Shown piece after piece: positions 7,755-15,456 of a stretch of DNA of 37,367 nt. The stretch spans positions 1 to 37,367 of the forward strand of contig NZ_NKUI01000094.1 of NCBI RefSeq assembly GCF_014845115.1, read 5' to 3'. Positions within the stretch are counted from its first letter, which is position 1. The number at the start of each line of letters is the position of its first letter. The notes beneath the pieces were generated by a model that worked only from the letters and a program-made list of their open reading frames with translations, did no database searches and was not told where the DNA came from. The translations under genes and the position numbers were made by a program. This stretch comes from Methylorubrum zatmanii (GTDB taxonomy: Bacteria; Pseudomonadota; Alphaproteobacteria; Rhizobiales; Beijerinckiaceae).

Positions 7755-8288
7755 ATGGGTCGGCCGAGGAGCATCGACCGGGACAGGGTGCTCGATGTCG
7801 CCGAGCGGATCGTGCGTGAGGAGGGTGCCACGGCGCTGACCTTCGACGCGGTCTGCAAGGCCGCGGGTATCACCAAGGGCGGGCTGCAATACTGCTTCGG
7901 CAGCAAGGACGACCTCATCGCGGCCATCGCCGAGCGCTGGCTGAGGGGCTTCGACGCGGAAGTGGCGCGCCACACCCCGTCGGACGGGACCGTCCTGGAC
8001 AGGGTGCGTGGCTACGTGACCGCGTCGGCGCGCATGGACGAGCCGAGCCAGACCAAGATGTCCGGGATGCTCGTCAGCCTGCTGCAATCGCCGGAGCACA
8101 TGGAGAAGGCGCGCGGCTGGTACGCCGAGTGGCTGGAGCGGCTCGACCCCGGTTCCGAGGCGGGGCGACGCGCGCGGACGGCGTTCCTCGCTGCCGAGGG
8201 GGCCTTCTTCCTACGCGGGCTCGGCCTGATCGAACTGGATCAGGCCGGTTGGGAGGACGCCTTCGACGACATCCTCAAGCTGCTCTGA
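7755..8288 (+). CDS. TetR/AcrR family transcriptional regulator
   Basis: The 177-residue protein begins MGRPRSIDRDRVLDVAERI and has a TetR helix-turn-helix at ~28-62 (LTFDAVCKAAGITKGGLQYC, then FGSKDDLIAAIAE). The C-terminal part is helical and resembles the shorter TetR_C ligand domains. The start at 7755 is preceded by AGAGGAAATC. An out-of-frame ATG lies four bases earlier and was rejected because it gives no TetR protein. It is divergent to the SMR-TetR-adaptor-RND operon, the usual place for a regulator of its neighbour, so the efflux genes may answer to two TetR repressors. Autoregulation is likely, given the inverted repeat over its start. The ligand is unknown. Confidence 0.88.
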   Translation: MGRPRSIDRDRVLDVAERIVREEGATALTFDAVCKAAGITKGGLQYCFGSKDDLIAAIAERWLRGFDAEVARHTPSDGTVLDRVRGYVTASARMDEPSQTKMSGMLVSLLQSPEHMEKARGWYAEWLERLDPGSEAGRRARTAFLAAEGAFFLRGLGLIELDQAGWEDAFDDILKLL

Positions 8289-8393
8289 CCGTCCTCAAGC
8301 TGTCCCGACCGACCTGACTTCGGCGGATCCCGCCTGGTTCGCATTGGCGCGGCCCCGATCCTTCCCCACACCCTACGCGAGCGGAATGACCCT

Positions 8394-10331
8394 ATGAACA
8401 CGGAGCCTCGCTTCTCCGCGCCCGAGACCCTGCGCGCTATCGCCGGCGCGGGGCGTGCCCTGGGCCGCCACCAGCGCCGGGACGGCCACTGGGTCTTCGA
8501 GTTGGAGGCGGACGCGACCATCCCGGCCGAGTACGTGCTGTTGGAGCACTACATGGACCGCATCACGCCCGAGCGGCAGGCCCGGATCGGAGCCTACCTC
8601 CGGCGCATCCAGGGCGAGCATGGCGGCTGGCCCATGTTCCACGCGGGCGAGTTCAACATCTCGGCCAGCGTGAAGGCCTACTGCGCGCTGAAGGCCATCG
8701 GCGACGATCCGCAAGCGCCGCATATGGTCCGGGCCCGCCAGGCCATCCTCGGCCATGGGGGCGCGGAGCGCGCCAACGTCTTCACGCGCATCCAGCTCGC
8801 CCTGTTCGGCGCCATCCCCTGGCGCGGCGTGCCGGTGATGCCGGTCGAGATCATGCACCTGCCCAAGTGGTTCTTCTTCAACATCTGGGCGATGTCCTAC
8901 TGGGCCCGCACCTGCGTGGTGCCGCTCCTCGTGCTGCAGGCGCTGAAGCCCCGTGCCCGCAACCCGCGCCAGGTGAGCTTCGACGAGATCTTCCGGACCG
9001 AGCCGGACGAGGTCCGAGACTGGATCCGCGGCCCCTACCGCTCGCGCTGGGGCGTGGTGTTCAAGCACATCGACACGGTGCTGCGCTGGACCGAGCCCCT
9101 GTTCTCGAAGGTCGCGCGCGAGAGCGCCATCTTCAAGGCCGTCGACTTCGTGGAGGAGCGTCTGAACGGCGAGGACGGGCTCGGCGCGATCTACCCGGCC
9201 ATGGCCTACGCGCTGATGATGTACGACGTGCTCGGCTACCCCGAGGACGACCCGCGCTGCGTCACGATCTGGAAGGCCATCGACAAGCTTCTCATCGAGA
9301 CGGACGAGGAGGTTTACTGCCAGCCCTGCGTCTCGCCCGTATGGGACACGAGCCTGTCCGGGCATGCCATGATCGAGGCGGCGCGCACCGGGGGCATCGA
9401 GGCCCAAGCGGAGCTCGACGCCGCGTGCGACTGGCTGGTGGCGCGCCAGGTCACGAACGTGCGGGGCGACTGGGCCGAGACGCGGCCGGATGCCGAGCCC
9501 GGGGGCTGGGCCTTCCAGTACCGCAACGACCACTACCCCGACGTGGACGACACGGCGGTGGTCGCCATGCTGCTCCACCGCAACGGCCGTCCCGAGCACG
9601 CCGAGGCGGTCGAGAAGGCGCGTCGCTGGATCGTGGGCATGCAGAGCCGCAGTGGCGGCTGGGGTGCCTTTGACGCCGACAACGACCGCGAGTTCCTCAA
9701 CCACATCCCGTTCTCGGACCATGGCGCACTGCTCGACCCGCCGACCGCCGACGTGACCGGCCGCTGCATCTCCTTCCTGTCCCAACTCGGGAACGAGGAG
9801 GACCGGCCGGTGATCGAGCGGGCCCTGGCCTACCTTCGGGCCGAGCAGGAGCGCGACGGAAGCTGGTTCGGCCGCTGGGGCACCAACTACGTCTACGGCA
9901 CGTGGTCGGTGCTGTGCGCGCTCAACGCGGCCAGCGTGCCGCACGACGACTCGATGGTGCGCCGGGCCGTGGACTGGCTGGTCTCGATCCAGCGGCCGGA
10001 CGGCGGATGGGGCGAGGACGAGCGCAGCTACGACGTCGGCCACTACGTCGAGAACGCTGAGAGCCTGCCCTCGCAGACGGCCTGGGCGATGCTTGGCCTG
10101 ATGGCCGTAGGACAGGCCGACCACCCTGCGGTACTGCGCGGGGCGGCGTACCTGCAACGCACGCAAGGCGAGGACGGCGAGTGGCAGGAGCGGGCCTACA
10201 ACGCCGTCGGGTTCCCGCGCGTGTTCTACCTCAAGTACCACGGCTACCGGCTGTTCTTCCCACTCTTCGCCCTCTCGCGGCTTCACAACCTGCAGCGGGG
10301 CAACAGCCGGGAAGTTGGCTACGGCTTTTGA
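8394..10331 (+). CDS. shc: Squalene-hopene cyclase
   Basis: The 645-residue protein is a full-length squalene-hopene cyclase, a monotopic membrane enzyme that turns squalene into hopene/hopanol, the first step of hopanoid synthesis. The catalytic DXDD motif is DVDD at 383-386 (in YPDVDDTAVVAML), where the last Asp protonates squalene. Several QW repeats are visible: GGWPMFHAG (~78), GGWAFQY (~370), GGWGAFDADND (~425), GSWFGRWGTNY (~490), GGWGEDERSYD (~540) and GEWQERAY near the C-terminus. The first QW-like motif is GHWVFELEAD at ~31. The start ATG follows GAGCGG. In many alphaproteobacteria shc sits in a hopanoid (hpn) cluster; no hpn gene, squalene synthase or phytoene-type synthase is seen nearby, so this may be an orphan or second copy. 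Confidence 0.96.
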   Translation: MNTEPRFSAPETLRAIAGAGRALGRHQRRDGHWVFELEADATIPAEYVLLEHYMDRITPERQARIGAYLRRIQGEHGGWPMFHAGEFNISASVKAYCALKAIGDDPQAPHMVRARQAILGHGGAERANVFTRIQLALFGAIPWRGVPVMPVEIMHLPKWFFFNIWAMSYWARTCVVPLLVLQALKPRARNPRQVSFDEIFRTEPDEVRDWIRGPYRSRWGVVFKHIDTVLRWTEPLFSKVARESAIFKAVDFVEERLNGEDGLGAIYPAMAYALMMYDVLGYPEDDPRCVTIWKAIDKLLIETDEEVYCQPCVSPVWDTSLSGHAMIEAARTGGIEAQAELDAACDWLVARQVTNVRGDWAETRPDAEPGGWAFQYRNDHYPDVDDTAVVAMLLHRNGRPEHAEAVEKARRWIVGMQSRSGGWGAFDADNDREFLNHIPFSDHGALLDPPTADVTGRCISFLSQLGNEEDRPVIERALAYLRAEQERDGSWFGRWGTNYVYGTWSVLCALNAASVPHDDSMVRRAVDWLVSIQRPDGGWGEDERSYDVGHYVENAESLPSQTAWAMLGLMAVGQADHPAVLRGAAYLQRTQGEDGEWQERAYNAVGFPRVFYLKYHGYRLFFPLFALSRLHNLQRGNSREVGYGF

Positions 10332-10343
10332 CGCGGGAAGGTC

Positions 10344-10368
10344 CATCGGGGCTCTGCCCCCCCCGATG
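10344..10368 (+). terminator. Hairpin after shc, candidate terminator
   Basis: CATCGGGG (10344-10351) pairs perfectly with CCCCGATG (10361-10368) over a 9-base loop, 13 bases after the shc stop. A smaller alternative stem (GGGGC-TCT-GCCCC) lies inside it. There is no T-run, so termination would be weak or Rho-assisted. Confidence 0.45.
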
Positions 10369-10451
10369 TGACCGACTTGTCTGTCCCGTGGCCACCTCTG
10401 TCAGGTCCGCTTCCTACCCCCATCCGGACCTTCGGCGGGCACAGGTCAAAT

Positions 10452-10481
10452 GTCTGCTTGGGGTCAGAAGTTTACATGCCG
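10452..10481. repeat. Degenerate dispersed repeat, copy B
   Basis: This 30-base segment matches 35836-35865 at 25 of 30 positions without gaps (shared blocks GTCTGC, GGGGTCAG, AGTT and CATGCCG). It lies in the convergent gap between shc and the pyrophosphatase gene. Confidence 0.5.
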
Positions 10482-10509
10482 CTTGATCGCTGTGGAGAGC
10501 GGGAGACTG

Positions 10510-11178
10510 TCAGTCGCCCTCCTTTCCGAACGCCTCGGCGCCTTGCCGCACGAGGGCGTTGGCGGCCTCCGCGTCGCCGCGCCGGAGCACCCGGAATTCC
10601 CTGCCGGTGAGCTCGTTGTAGTGGCCGAAGAACGCCTCGACCTCGTCCAGCATGCCCGGGCGCAGGTCGTCGAGCGCGTGGATGTGCGCGTGCGTGCGGG
10701 CCTTCACGGCCACGCCGATCAGCCGGTCGTTGCGCTCCCACTCCCCGTCGCGCTCGCGCTGCTCGGCCTCGATCACGCCGACCAGATGCGCCTCCAGCAC
10801 GCAGCCAGGGAAGGCGGGCGCGTCGAGCAGCAGCAGGACGTCGAGCGGGTCGCCGTCGTCGCCCTTGGTCGAGGGGATCATGCCGAAGTCGTAGGGGAAG
10901 CTCGTGCCCTCCGGCAGGACCGTCTTGAACTGGAAGGCGCCGAACGCCTCGGAGTAGGCGTACTTGTTCGGGCTGCCCTTCGGCGTCTCGACGACGACGT
11001 GGACGTGGCCGTCCTCGCCGAAGGTCGGCAGACGGCTCAGAGGCGGGGCGGTCTGCGGCAAGGGCGGGCTCCGTCTCGGCGCCTGGGCGGCGCCGCACCC
11101 TGGTGAACTCGGGAGGAGACCTCGGGGTCCGCAGGAGCGCTCAGGCGGCGGCCGGGGCCAACTCCGTGGGGGCCGCAT
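10510..11178 (-). CDS. ppa: Inorganic pyrophosphatase, family I
   Basis: The core from about residue 50 onward is a soluble family I pyrophosphatase, which hydrolyses pyrophosphate to two phosphates with Mg2+. Visible marks are the substrate segment VVVETPKGSPNKYAYSE, then FPYDFGMIPST and the signature DGDPLDVLLLL, whose three Asp residues bind metal. The C-terminal region (PGMLDEVEAFFGHYNELTG, followed by a basic stretch) is also typical. The start is uncertain: the ATG at 11178 gives 222 residues, but the first ~45 (rich in Pro, Arg and Ser) do not look like the enzyme, which usually starts shortly before the VVVETP segment. No good start with a Shine-Dalgarno is visible closer, so the N-terminus may be altered. 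It is convergent with shc. Confidence 0.85.
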   Translation of the reverse strand: MRPPRSWPRPPPERSCGPRGLLPSSPGCGAAQAPRRSPPLPQTAPPLSRLPTFGEDGHVHVVVETPKGSPNKYAYSEAFGAFQFKTVLPEGTSFPYDFGMIPSTKGDDGDPLDVLLLLDAPAFPGCVLEAHLVGVIEAEQRERDGEWERNDRLIGVAVKARTHAHIHALDDLRPGMLDEVEAFFGHYNELTGREFRVLRRGDAEAANALVRQGAEAFGKEGD

Positions 11179-11224
11179 AACGGAAGGACGACGGCGGGTA
11201 GCGGGTCCCCCCTACCACCGATGC

Positions 11225-11542
11225 TCATCCGCCGGTCACGTCGCGTCGGCGGTTCCGCAGGTCCGGCCCGACCTCCGGCGCCCCCGTTTCAGCGTCGAGC
11301 GCGAGAGGGGAATACCCGAAGAAGCTGACGATGCGCTCTTCCGAAGCACCGTTCGAGCGCATGACCTCGGCGATGGTGCGATGCTCGACCGTGTTGCGTG
11401 CATCCACACAGGCCGCGTCGCGCCGGTCCATCGCGTCCGCCATTTCGCCGGTGAGGTCGACGTATCCGGTGAAACGCAGCGGCGGTCCGGATTGCCTTCT
11501 ATTCGACACCTTCGGGAACCCGGTCGTGGCAGGTGCTGGCAT
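11225..11542 (-). CDS. Small hypothetical protein
   Basis: The 105-residue product starts at the ATG at 11542, which is preceded by GGAGG at nine bases. Codon choice is GC-rich in third position and even. The middle looks folded (DLTGEMADAMDRRDAACVDA) and the segment TIAEVMRSNGASEERIVSFF followed by GYSPLALDAE is typical of a helical domain, while the last ~15 residues are basic and probably disordered. I recognise no named family. It lies between the pyrophosphatase gene and the small-protein pair starting at 12567. Confidence 0.5.
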   Translation of the reverse strand: MPAPATTGFPKVSNRRQSGPPLRFTGYVDLTGEMADAMDRRDAACVDARNTVEHRTIAEVMRSNGASEERIVSFFGYSPLALDAETGAPEVGPDLRNRRRDVTGG

Positions 11543-12300
11543 CTACGGCTTCCTCCGTCCACGAATTGAGGCCGCCAGGCCTCAGGGCCTAGAACGGGCG
11601 AGACGTCGGGAACGTTCGCGCGAGCCAGGGCGAACAAGGCGCCCCGGGAGGCGACGCGGTACGGTTCGGGGACCCCGCGCCGGCAGGCCTTGCCTGCTGG
11701 CGCCCAGGTGGCCGCCCCATCCGGGAGCGTCGGGTCGCGCAGCGGTGGGACCCGACGCTCGCGGATGAGGTTTGCCTCTCGGGGAGCCGCGAAGGCGAGT
11801 GCCCCATGCCGGTCTTCTTCTTCGACGTGTGCGCCCGCGGGCGCCTGGAGGCCGACGAGGCCGGGCTCGAACTCGCGAGCGCCGAGGCTGCCTACCTTGA
11901 GGCGTGCGCCGCCATCCCGGGGCTGACGGCCGAGCTCCTGCGCGTTGGGGACCACCCGCGCGGGTATGCTTTCGTCGTGGCCGACGAGGCGGGACGAGTC
12001 CTGTTCGAGATCCCGTTCCACGAGGTACTGGGCAGGCCTTGAGGCGACTAGAGCCCGCCGCTCCCCGGCAGCTTGGCCGATCCGGAACCCCACCCGTACG
12101 CCGAGCCGCGCCGAGGTCTCCACGACCACGAGTGCCCCGCACGCGGCCATGACGGCGCGCAGGCAATCCACGGCTTCCTCGGCCTCGGCCAAGGTCGAAA
12201 GACCCTTGCGGCGGAAGACCTTGCCGGAGGCGAGCACCGCCATGACGGCGAAGCGCCCGTCCGGCATGTCGACGATGCGGCTCCTGACCGGCTTGGCCAT
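11236..12300 (-). CDS. Small protein with apparent run-on C-terminus
   Basis: The start ATG at 12300 has GGAGG six bases upstream and lies 21 bases after the gene ending at 12322, so the two form a pair. The first ~80 residues look real (MAKPVRSRIVDMPDGRFAVM, then AVLASGKVFRRKGLSTLAEA and an AEEAVDCL helix). After that no stop occurs until 11236, and the ~270 further residues are Arg/Pro/Gly rich and run antisense to the DUF6894 gene. A TAG in the neighbouring frame at 12050-12048 would end an ~84-residue protein if one base were shifted. I infer a frameshift, natural or technical, near 12060, and that the true gene is about 12048-12300. Family not recognised. Confidence 0.4.
   Translation of the reverse strand: MAKPVRSRIVDMPDGRFAVMAVLASGKVFRRKGLSTLAEAEEAVDCLRAVMAACGALVVVETSARLGVRVGFRIGQAAGERRALVASRPAQYLVERDLEQDSSRLVGHDESIPARVVPNAQELGRQPRDGGARLKVGSLGAREFEPGLVGLQAPAGAHVEEEDRHGALAFAAPREANLIRERRVPPLRDPTLPDGAATWAPAGKACRRGVPEPYRVASRGALFALARANVPDVSPVLGPEAWRPQFVDGGSRRCQHLPRPGSRRCRIEGNPDRRCVSPDTSTSPAKWRTRWTGATRPVWMHATRSSIAPSPRSCARTVLRKSASSASSGIPLSRSTLKRGRRRSGRTCGTADAT
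11806..12042 (+). CDS. DUF6894 family small protein
   Basis: The 78-residue product begins MPVFFFDVCARGRLEADEAG, the pattern of the small DUF6894 proteins that are abundant in rhizobia and methylobacteria (an MPxYFFD start, an acidic turn, then an L-x-x-AxxEA helix, here SAEAAYLEA, and a C-terminal strand VVADEAGRVLFEIPF). Function is unknown for the family. It stands alone on the plus strand and is overlapped on the other strand by the probable read-through tail of the gene starting at 12300. A second DUF6894 protein is encoded at 15205-15456. Confidence 0.8.
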   Translation: MPVFFFDVCARGRLEADEAGLELASAEAAYLEACAAIPGLTAELLRVGDHPRGYAFVVADEAGRVLFEIPFHEVLGRP

Positions 12301-12321
12301 GACCTGCCTCCGCCAGTCTCC

Positions 12322-12567
12322 TCAAGCCGTCAGGCGGCGCGTGTTGTCCGCGACCAGTTCCCGGTAACGGGCGATGACTTGGTCGTGCGAGCCGCCCGTC
12401 ATGATCGTGTTGGCAGCCTCCATGGCGGCGACGACCTTCTCGCCGACCATCGATACCATCTCCGCCTGGGCCTCCGCGCCGCCCCAGGCGAGCCGCACCA
12501 ACCGCAACTCGATGACCCGCTGCGCCTCGACGGCGAGGAGGAACGCGGCACAGAAGGGGTTGAACAT
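12322..12567 (-). CDS. Small helical protein common in rhizobia, function unknown
   Basis: The 81-residue product (start MFNPFCAAFLLAVEAQRVIE) is a helical protein with a recurring rhizobial/methylobacterial pattern: an EAQRVIELRLVRLAWGG helix, an EMVSMVGEKVVAAMEAA helix, a short TGGS turn and a final YRELVADNTRRL helix. Similar small proteins are widespread in this group, but no function is established that I can name. The ATG at 12567 follows GGAG at five bases. It is the first gene of a pair with the protein starting at 12300. Confidence 0.65.
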   Translation of the reverse strand: MFNPFCAAFLLAVEAQRVIELRLVRLAWGGAEAQAEMVSMVGEKVVAAMEAANTIMTGGSHDQVIARYRELVADNTRRLTA

Positions 12568-12828
12568 GAGGACTCCGGCGCGGTCTACGCGTCCTATAAC
12601 GCAGCCGGCACCACCCTGTTGCCGGCGAACGGCTACGCACCCGGCTCCTCAAGTACGCCGCCCGCTTCTCCGAGCACCGCCATACGCCTCAGCTCCTCCA
12701 TCCGCCGGATCTTGATGAACGGCCACGCTGAAACCAACGGCATCCCGGCTCATTAGTGTGAACGACTTTGACCCACGTTAACGCGAGGCCAGGGTAGGCG
12801 GAAAGGCGCCGGCCCGGGACGGGATGCC

Positions 12829-13020
12829 ATGCGCCAGTGCCACCAGCGGCATCCGAGCCGCTCCTCCGCCACCCAGGACCCCTGCCTGCACGGGGTGGGA
12901 CACGGGCTGGAGGACGCCTACGCCGACCTCCTGCGGGAGACCCTGCCCGAAGATTGGGAGCGTTTGGCCGCCACCCTCGCCGACCGCCTCGACGACATCG
13001 AGGACATGAAGGAGAGCTGA
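12829..13020 (+). CDS. NepR-like anti-sigma factor candidate
   Basis: The 63-residue acidic protein has a C-terminal half that lines up with NepR anti-sigma factors without gaps. The stretch LEDAYADLLRETLPEDWERL reproduces the NepR pattern of Leu, aromatic residue, paired Leu/Val, Glu-x-(Leu/Val)-Pro, aromatic residue and Leu-x-x-x-Leu helices. In alphaproteobacteria NepR holds the sigma factor EcfG inactive until phosphorylated PhyR binds NepR. The first ~25 residues are basic, polar and probably disordered, also typical. Its TGA overlaps the ATG of the next gene (TGATG), so the two are translationally coupled. No ecfG or phyR gene is visible in the window. The assignment rests on a short alignment from memory and needs a profile search. 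Confidence 0.5.
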   Translation: MRQCHQRHPSRSSATQDPCLHGVGHGLEDAYADLLRETLPEDWERLAATLADRLDDIEDMKES

Positions 13021-13436
13021 TGCCGGACGCCACCCACACGTCCCACCTGGCCCTCGTGGTCGACGAGGACGCCGCAGCAAGGGACCGCGCCGAGGCGCTG
13101 CTGGGGGAGACCGAGCTCGACGTTGTCACCTGCGCGAGCGGCGAGGCCGCCGTCGAGGTGCTCCGGAGCCGCGGCGGGGACGTCGTCCTGCTGTTGACCA
13201 AGGCGACGCTGAAGGGCGGGGTGGACGGGCACCGGCTGGCGACGGCCGCCTGCAAGCTCCGGCCGGGCGTTCGGGTCGTCCTAAGCACCGGCACGCCGGA
13301 GACGTGCCGTGCACGGCTGCCTTACGAGGCCGTGTGTACCCGCCACCCCTGGCTGCCGCTCGACGTCCTCGTCCAGGCCCATGCCGCCCTGCTCAGCTCG
13401 CCGTGGCCCGGAGATCCGAGATCCAGGCCCATCTGA
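13020..13436 (+). CDS. Pseudo-receiver (response-regulator-like) protein
   Basis: The 138-residue product has a CheY-like fold pattern: beta1 with acidic residues (LALVVDEDAAARDRAEALL), a helix SGEAAVEVLRS, beta3 (DVVLLLT) and the loop KGGVDGHRLA seen in single-domain regulators of this group. The Asp expected right after LLLT is Lys (LLLTKATLKGG), and the conserved Lys-Pro near the end is His-Pro (RHPWLPLDVL). The protein should therefore be unable to accept phosphate in the normal way. It starts inside the stop codon of the NepR-like gene. A phosphorylation-independent binding role, perhaps toward NepR or a kinase, is possible but inferred. The last ~15 residues are basic and outside the fold. 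Confidence 0.7.
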   Translation: MPDATHTSHLALVVDEDAAARDRAEALLGETELDVVTCASGEAAVEVLRSRGGDVVLLLTKATLKGGVDGHRLATAACKLRPGVRVVLSTGTPETCRARLPYEAVCTRHPWLPLDVLVQAHAALLSSPWPGDPRSRPI

Positions 13437-13652
13437 GGCCTGAGCCGCGAGGACCGGGTATTCGGAGCTTGGCTCCCCGCTGCGGTCGGCATGCGCGGGT
13501 CGGGTGCGGCGAGCGCCGCAATCCTACGGAACCGGCAAACCTTCCGTTAGGCACGATGCGGTTAAGGGGCTCGTACGACATCGGCCGAAGGCGCCGGTAA
13601 GGGGTTCGGGCGTTAGTGACCAAGCTACGACAACGCTTGGGAGAGCTCGCCG

Positions 13653-15173
13653 ATGGCCCTGCCGCGCCCGCTCGCGCGACGCCTCCGCTCCGCCCGCACC
13701 TGGATCGCGCTCGGCGTGCTGGCTCCCCTCGGCATGCTCGTCGTCTCCGGGCTGATGCTGCTCGACCTGCGGCAGGACGCGTGGGACAAGGCGGAGCAGA
13801 CATCGAAAAACCTGCTCCAGGTCATCGAGCGCGACATCGCCCGCAACGTCGAGATCATCGACCTCTCTCTGCAGGCGGTCGTCGACAACCTCCGGGTCCC
13901 GGGCCTCGACGCGCTCAGCCCGGAGATGCGCCAGCTCGTACTGTTCGACCGTGCCGGGACCGCCCGCGACCTCGGCGTGATGCTCGTCCTCGACGAGCAC
14001 GGCGACAGCGTCCTGGATGCCGGGGCGGTCCCGGCGCGCAGGCTGAACAACGCCGACCGCGACTACTTCCAGGCCCACAAGGCCGACCCGAACCTGGGCC
14101 TGCACATCAGCAAGCCGCTGTTCTCCCGCCTCCTGGGCACACGCATCGTGGTGCTGAGCCGCCGCATCGACAAGCCGGACGGCTCCTTCGGCGGAGTCGC
14201 CCTCGCGAGCCTCAAGCTCGACTACTTCAGTCGCCTCTTCGACCAACTCGGCCTCGGACCCGAGGGCGCCATAAACCTCTACCTGCGCGACGGCACGCGC
14301 ATCATGCGCCACCCCTACGAGGAGGCGGACATCGGCGTGAACATCGCCGGCGCACCGACCTTCCGGCGGTTCGTGGGCGCGCGTTCCGGCACCTTCGTCG
14401 GCACCTCGGTGCGCGACGGGGTCGAGCGCCACTACGCCTTCACCAAGGTCGGCGACCTGCCGCTGGTGCTCAACGTCGCCCTCTCGACCGCCGACATCGA
14501 GGCCGGCTGGCGCGCCAAGGCGTTTGTCATCGGCATGGTCGTGCTCCTGCTGTGCGGCCTGACCGTGTTCCTGTCGTTGTTGTACGGGCGCGACCTGCGC
14601 AGGCGTTCCGCGCTACAGGCCGACCTCGCCCGGCTCTCGCGGACCGATGCCCTGACCGGGCTGGCCAACCGGCGCCAGTTCGAGGAGGAGTTCGAGCGCG
14701 CCCGGACGGGCGCCGGGCGCACCGCCAGGCCGCTGTCGCTGCTCATCGTCGACGCCGACCACTTCAAGCGCTGCAACGACCGCTACGGCCACGCGGTCGG
14801 GGACGAGGTGCTGAAGGGCCTCGCCCGCTGTCTGGGGGCGAGCGTGCACCAGCCCGACGACCTCGTCGCCCGCATCGGCGGCGAGGAATTCGCGGTGTTG
14901 CTGCCGGAAACCGACGAGAACGGGGCGACGCGCGTCGCCCAGGCCATCCATCGTGCCGTGGCGACGCTTGCGGTACCAGCGTCTGGCCTGGGCGTCGGCG
15001 CAGTCACGGTCAGCGTCGGCCTCGCTGTCGATGCTGCGGGCGAAGGCGAGCTGGGCGACCTTTATCGCCGGGCGGACGCGGCGCTCTACGAGGCCAAGGC
15101 TTCCGGGCGGAACAGGACGCAATGCGCGTCGGCCCCGGCGAACCGGACGCGGCGGGCAAGGGTAGCCGCTTAA
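13653..15173 (+). CDS. Membrane sensor diguanylate cyclase, Cache-GGDEF
   Basis: The 506-residue protein has TM1 at ~18-38, a periplasmic dCache-type sensor (~40-285, including NNADRDYFQAHKADPNLGLH), TM2 at ~290-312 and a GGDEF domain at ~325-490. The active-site motif is GGEEF (409-413) and the metal/GTP segment VDADHFKRCNDRYGH is intact, so it should make c-di-GMP from two GTP. The inhibitory RxxD site upstream of GGEEF reads QPDD, so product inhibition at that site is probably lost. The periplasmic domain of this type usually binds a small ligand; which one cannot be told. It stands alone, and the DUF6894 gene converges on it. Confidence 0.93.
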   Translation: MALPRPLARRLRSARTWIALGVLAPLGMLVVSGLMLLDLRQDAWDKAEQTSKNLLQVIERDIARNVEIIDLSLQAVVDNLRVPGLDALSPEMRQLVLFDRAGTARDLGVMLVLDEHGDSVLDAGAVPARRLNNADRDYFQAHKADPNLGLHISKPLFSRLLGTRIVVLSRRIDKPDGSFGGVALASLKLDYFSRLFDQLGLGPEGAINLYLRDGTRIMRHPYEEADIGVNIAGAPTFRRFVGARSGTFVGTSVRDGVERHYAFTKVGDLPLVLNVALSTADIEAGWRAKAFVIGMVVLLLCGLTVFLSLLYGRDLRRRSALQADLARLSRTDALTGLANRRQFEEEFERARTGAGRTARPLSLLIVDADHFKRCNDRYGHAVGDEVLKGLARCLGASVHQPDDLVARIGGEEFAVLLPETDENGATRVAQAIHRAVATLAVPASGLGVGAVTVSVGLAVDAAGEGELGDLYRRADAALYEAKASGRNRTQCASAPANRTRRARVAA

Positions 15174-15204
15174 CCGTCCATGCAGGTGCCGACGACCGGA
15201 CGCT

Positions 15205-15456
15205 TCAGGGATGAGAGCCGTCGGGGTCGCATTCGGCGGCCAGGTCTAGCCGCACGGTGCAAAGCCGTGCACCGCCCTCGTCGCGGACGTAGGCCACGAA
15301 CGCCCGGCGCCCATCCGCGGGCGGCGCCTCCCGGCCGATGTCGGGCAAGGCCGCAATCGCCGCGTCGCGCGCGGCCTGCAGGCTGTCGTATTCCTGGCCC
15401 TCCTCGTCCCTCAGCCACATCTCACCGTCCTGGAAGTCGAGGAAGTAGCGGGGCAT
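15205..15456 (-). CDS. DUF6894 family small protein
   Basis: Starting at the ATG at 15456 the 83-residue product begins MPRYFLDFQDGEMWLRDEEG and continues with SLQAARDAAIAALPD and a C-terminal strand pair (AFVAYVRDEGGARLCTVRLD). This is the standard DUF6894 layout and a clearer member than the one at 11806. The function of the family is unknown. It is convergent with the diguanylate cyclase, with 31 bases between the stops. A longer reading from 15552 adds ~32 residues without family similarity and was rejected. Confidence 0.85.
   Translation of the reverse strand: MPRYFLDFQDGEMWLRDEEGQEYDSLQAARDAAIAALPDIGREAPPADGRRAFVAYVRDEGGARLCTVRLDLAAECDPDGSHP

Noticed and set aside
8373..10346. 657-codon open frame on the minus strand opposite shc
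   Set aside because: The plus strand encodes an unmistakable cyclase; the minus reading is rich in Arg, His, Gly and Val with no domain, as expected from the antisense of GC-rich third positions.
13528..13548. GGAAC...CGTT upstream of the Cache cyclase as a stress promoter
   Set aside because: The boxes are only 12 bases apart, too close for an EcfG promoter.
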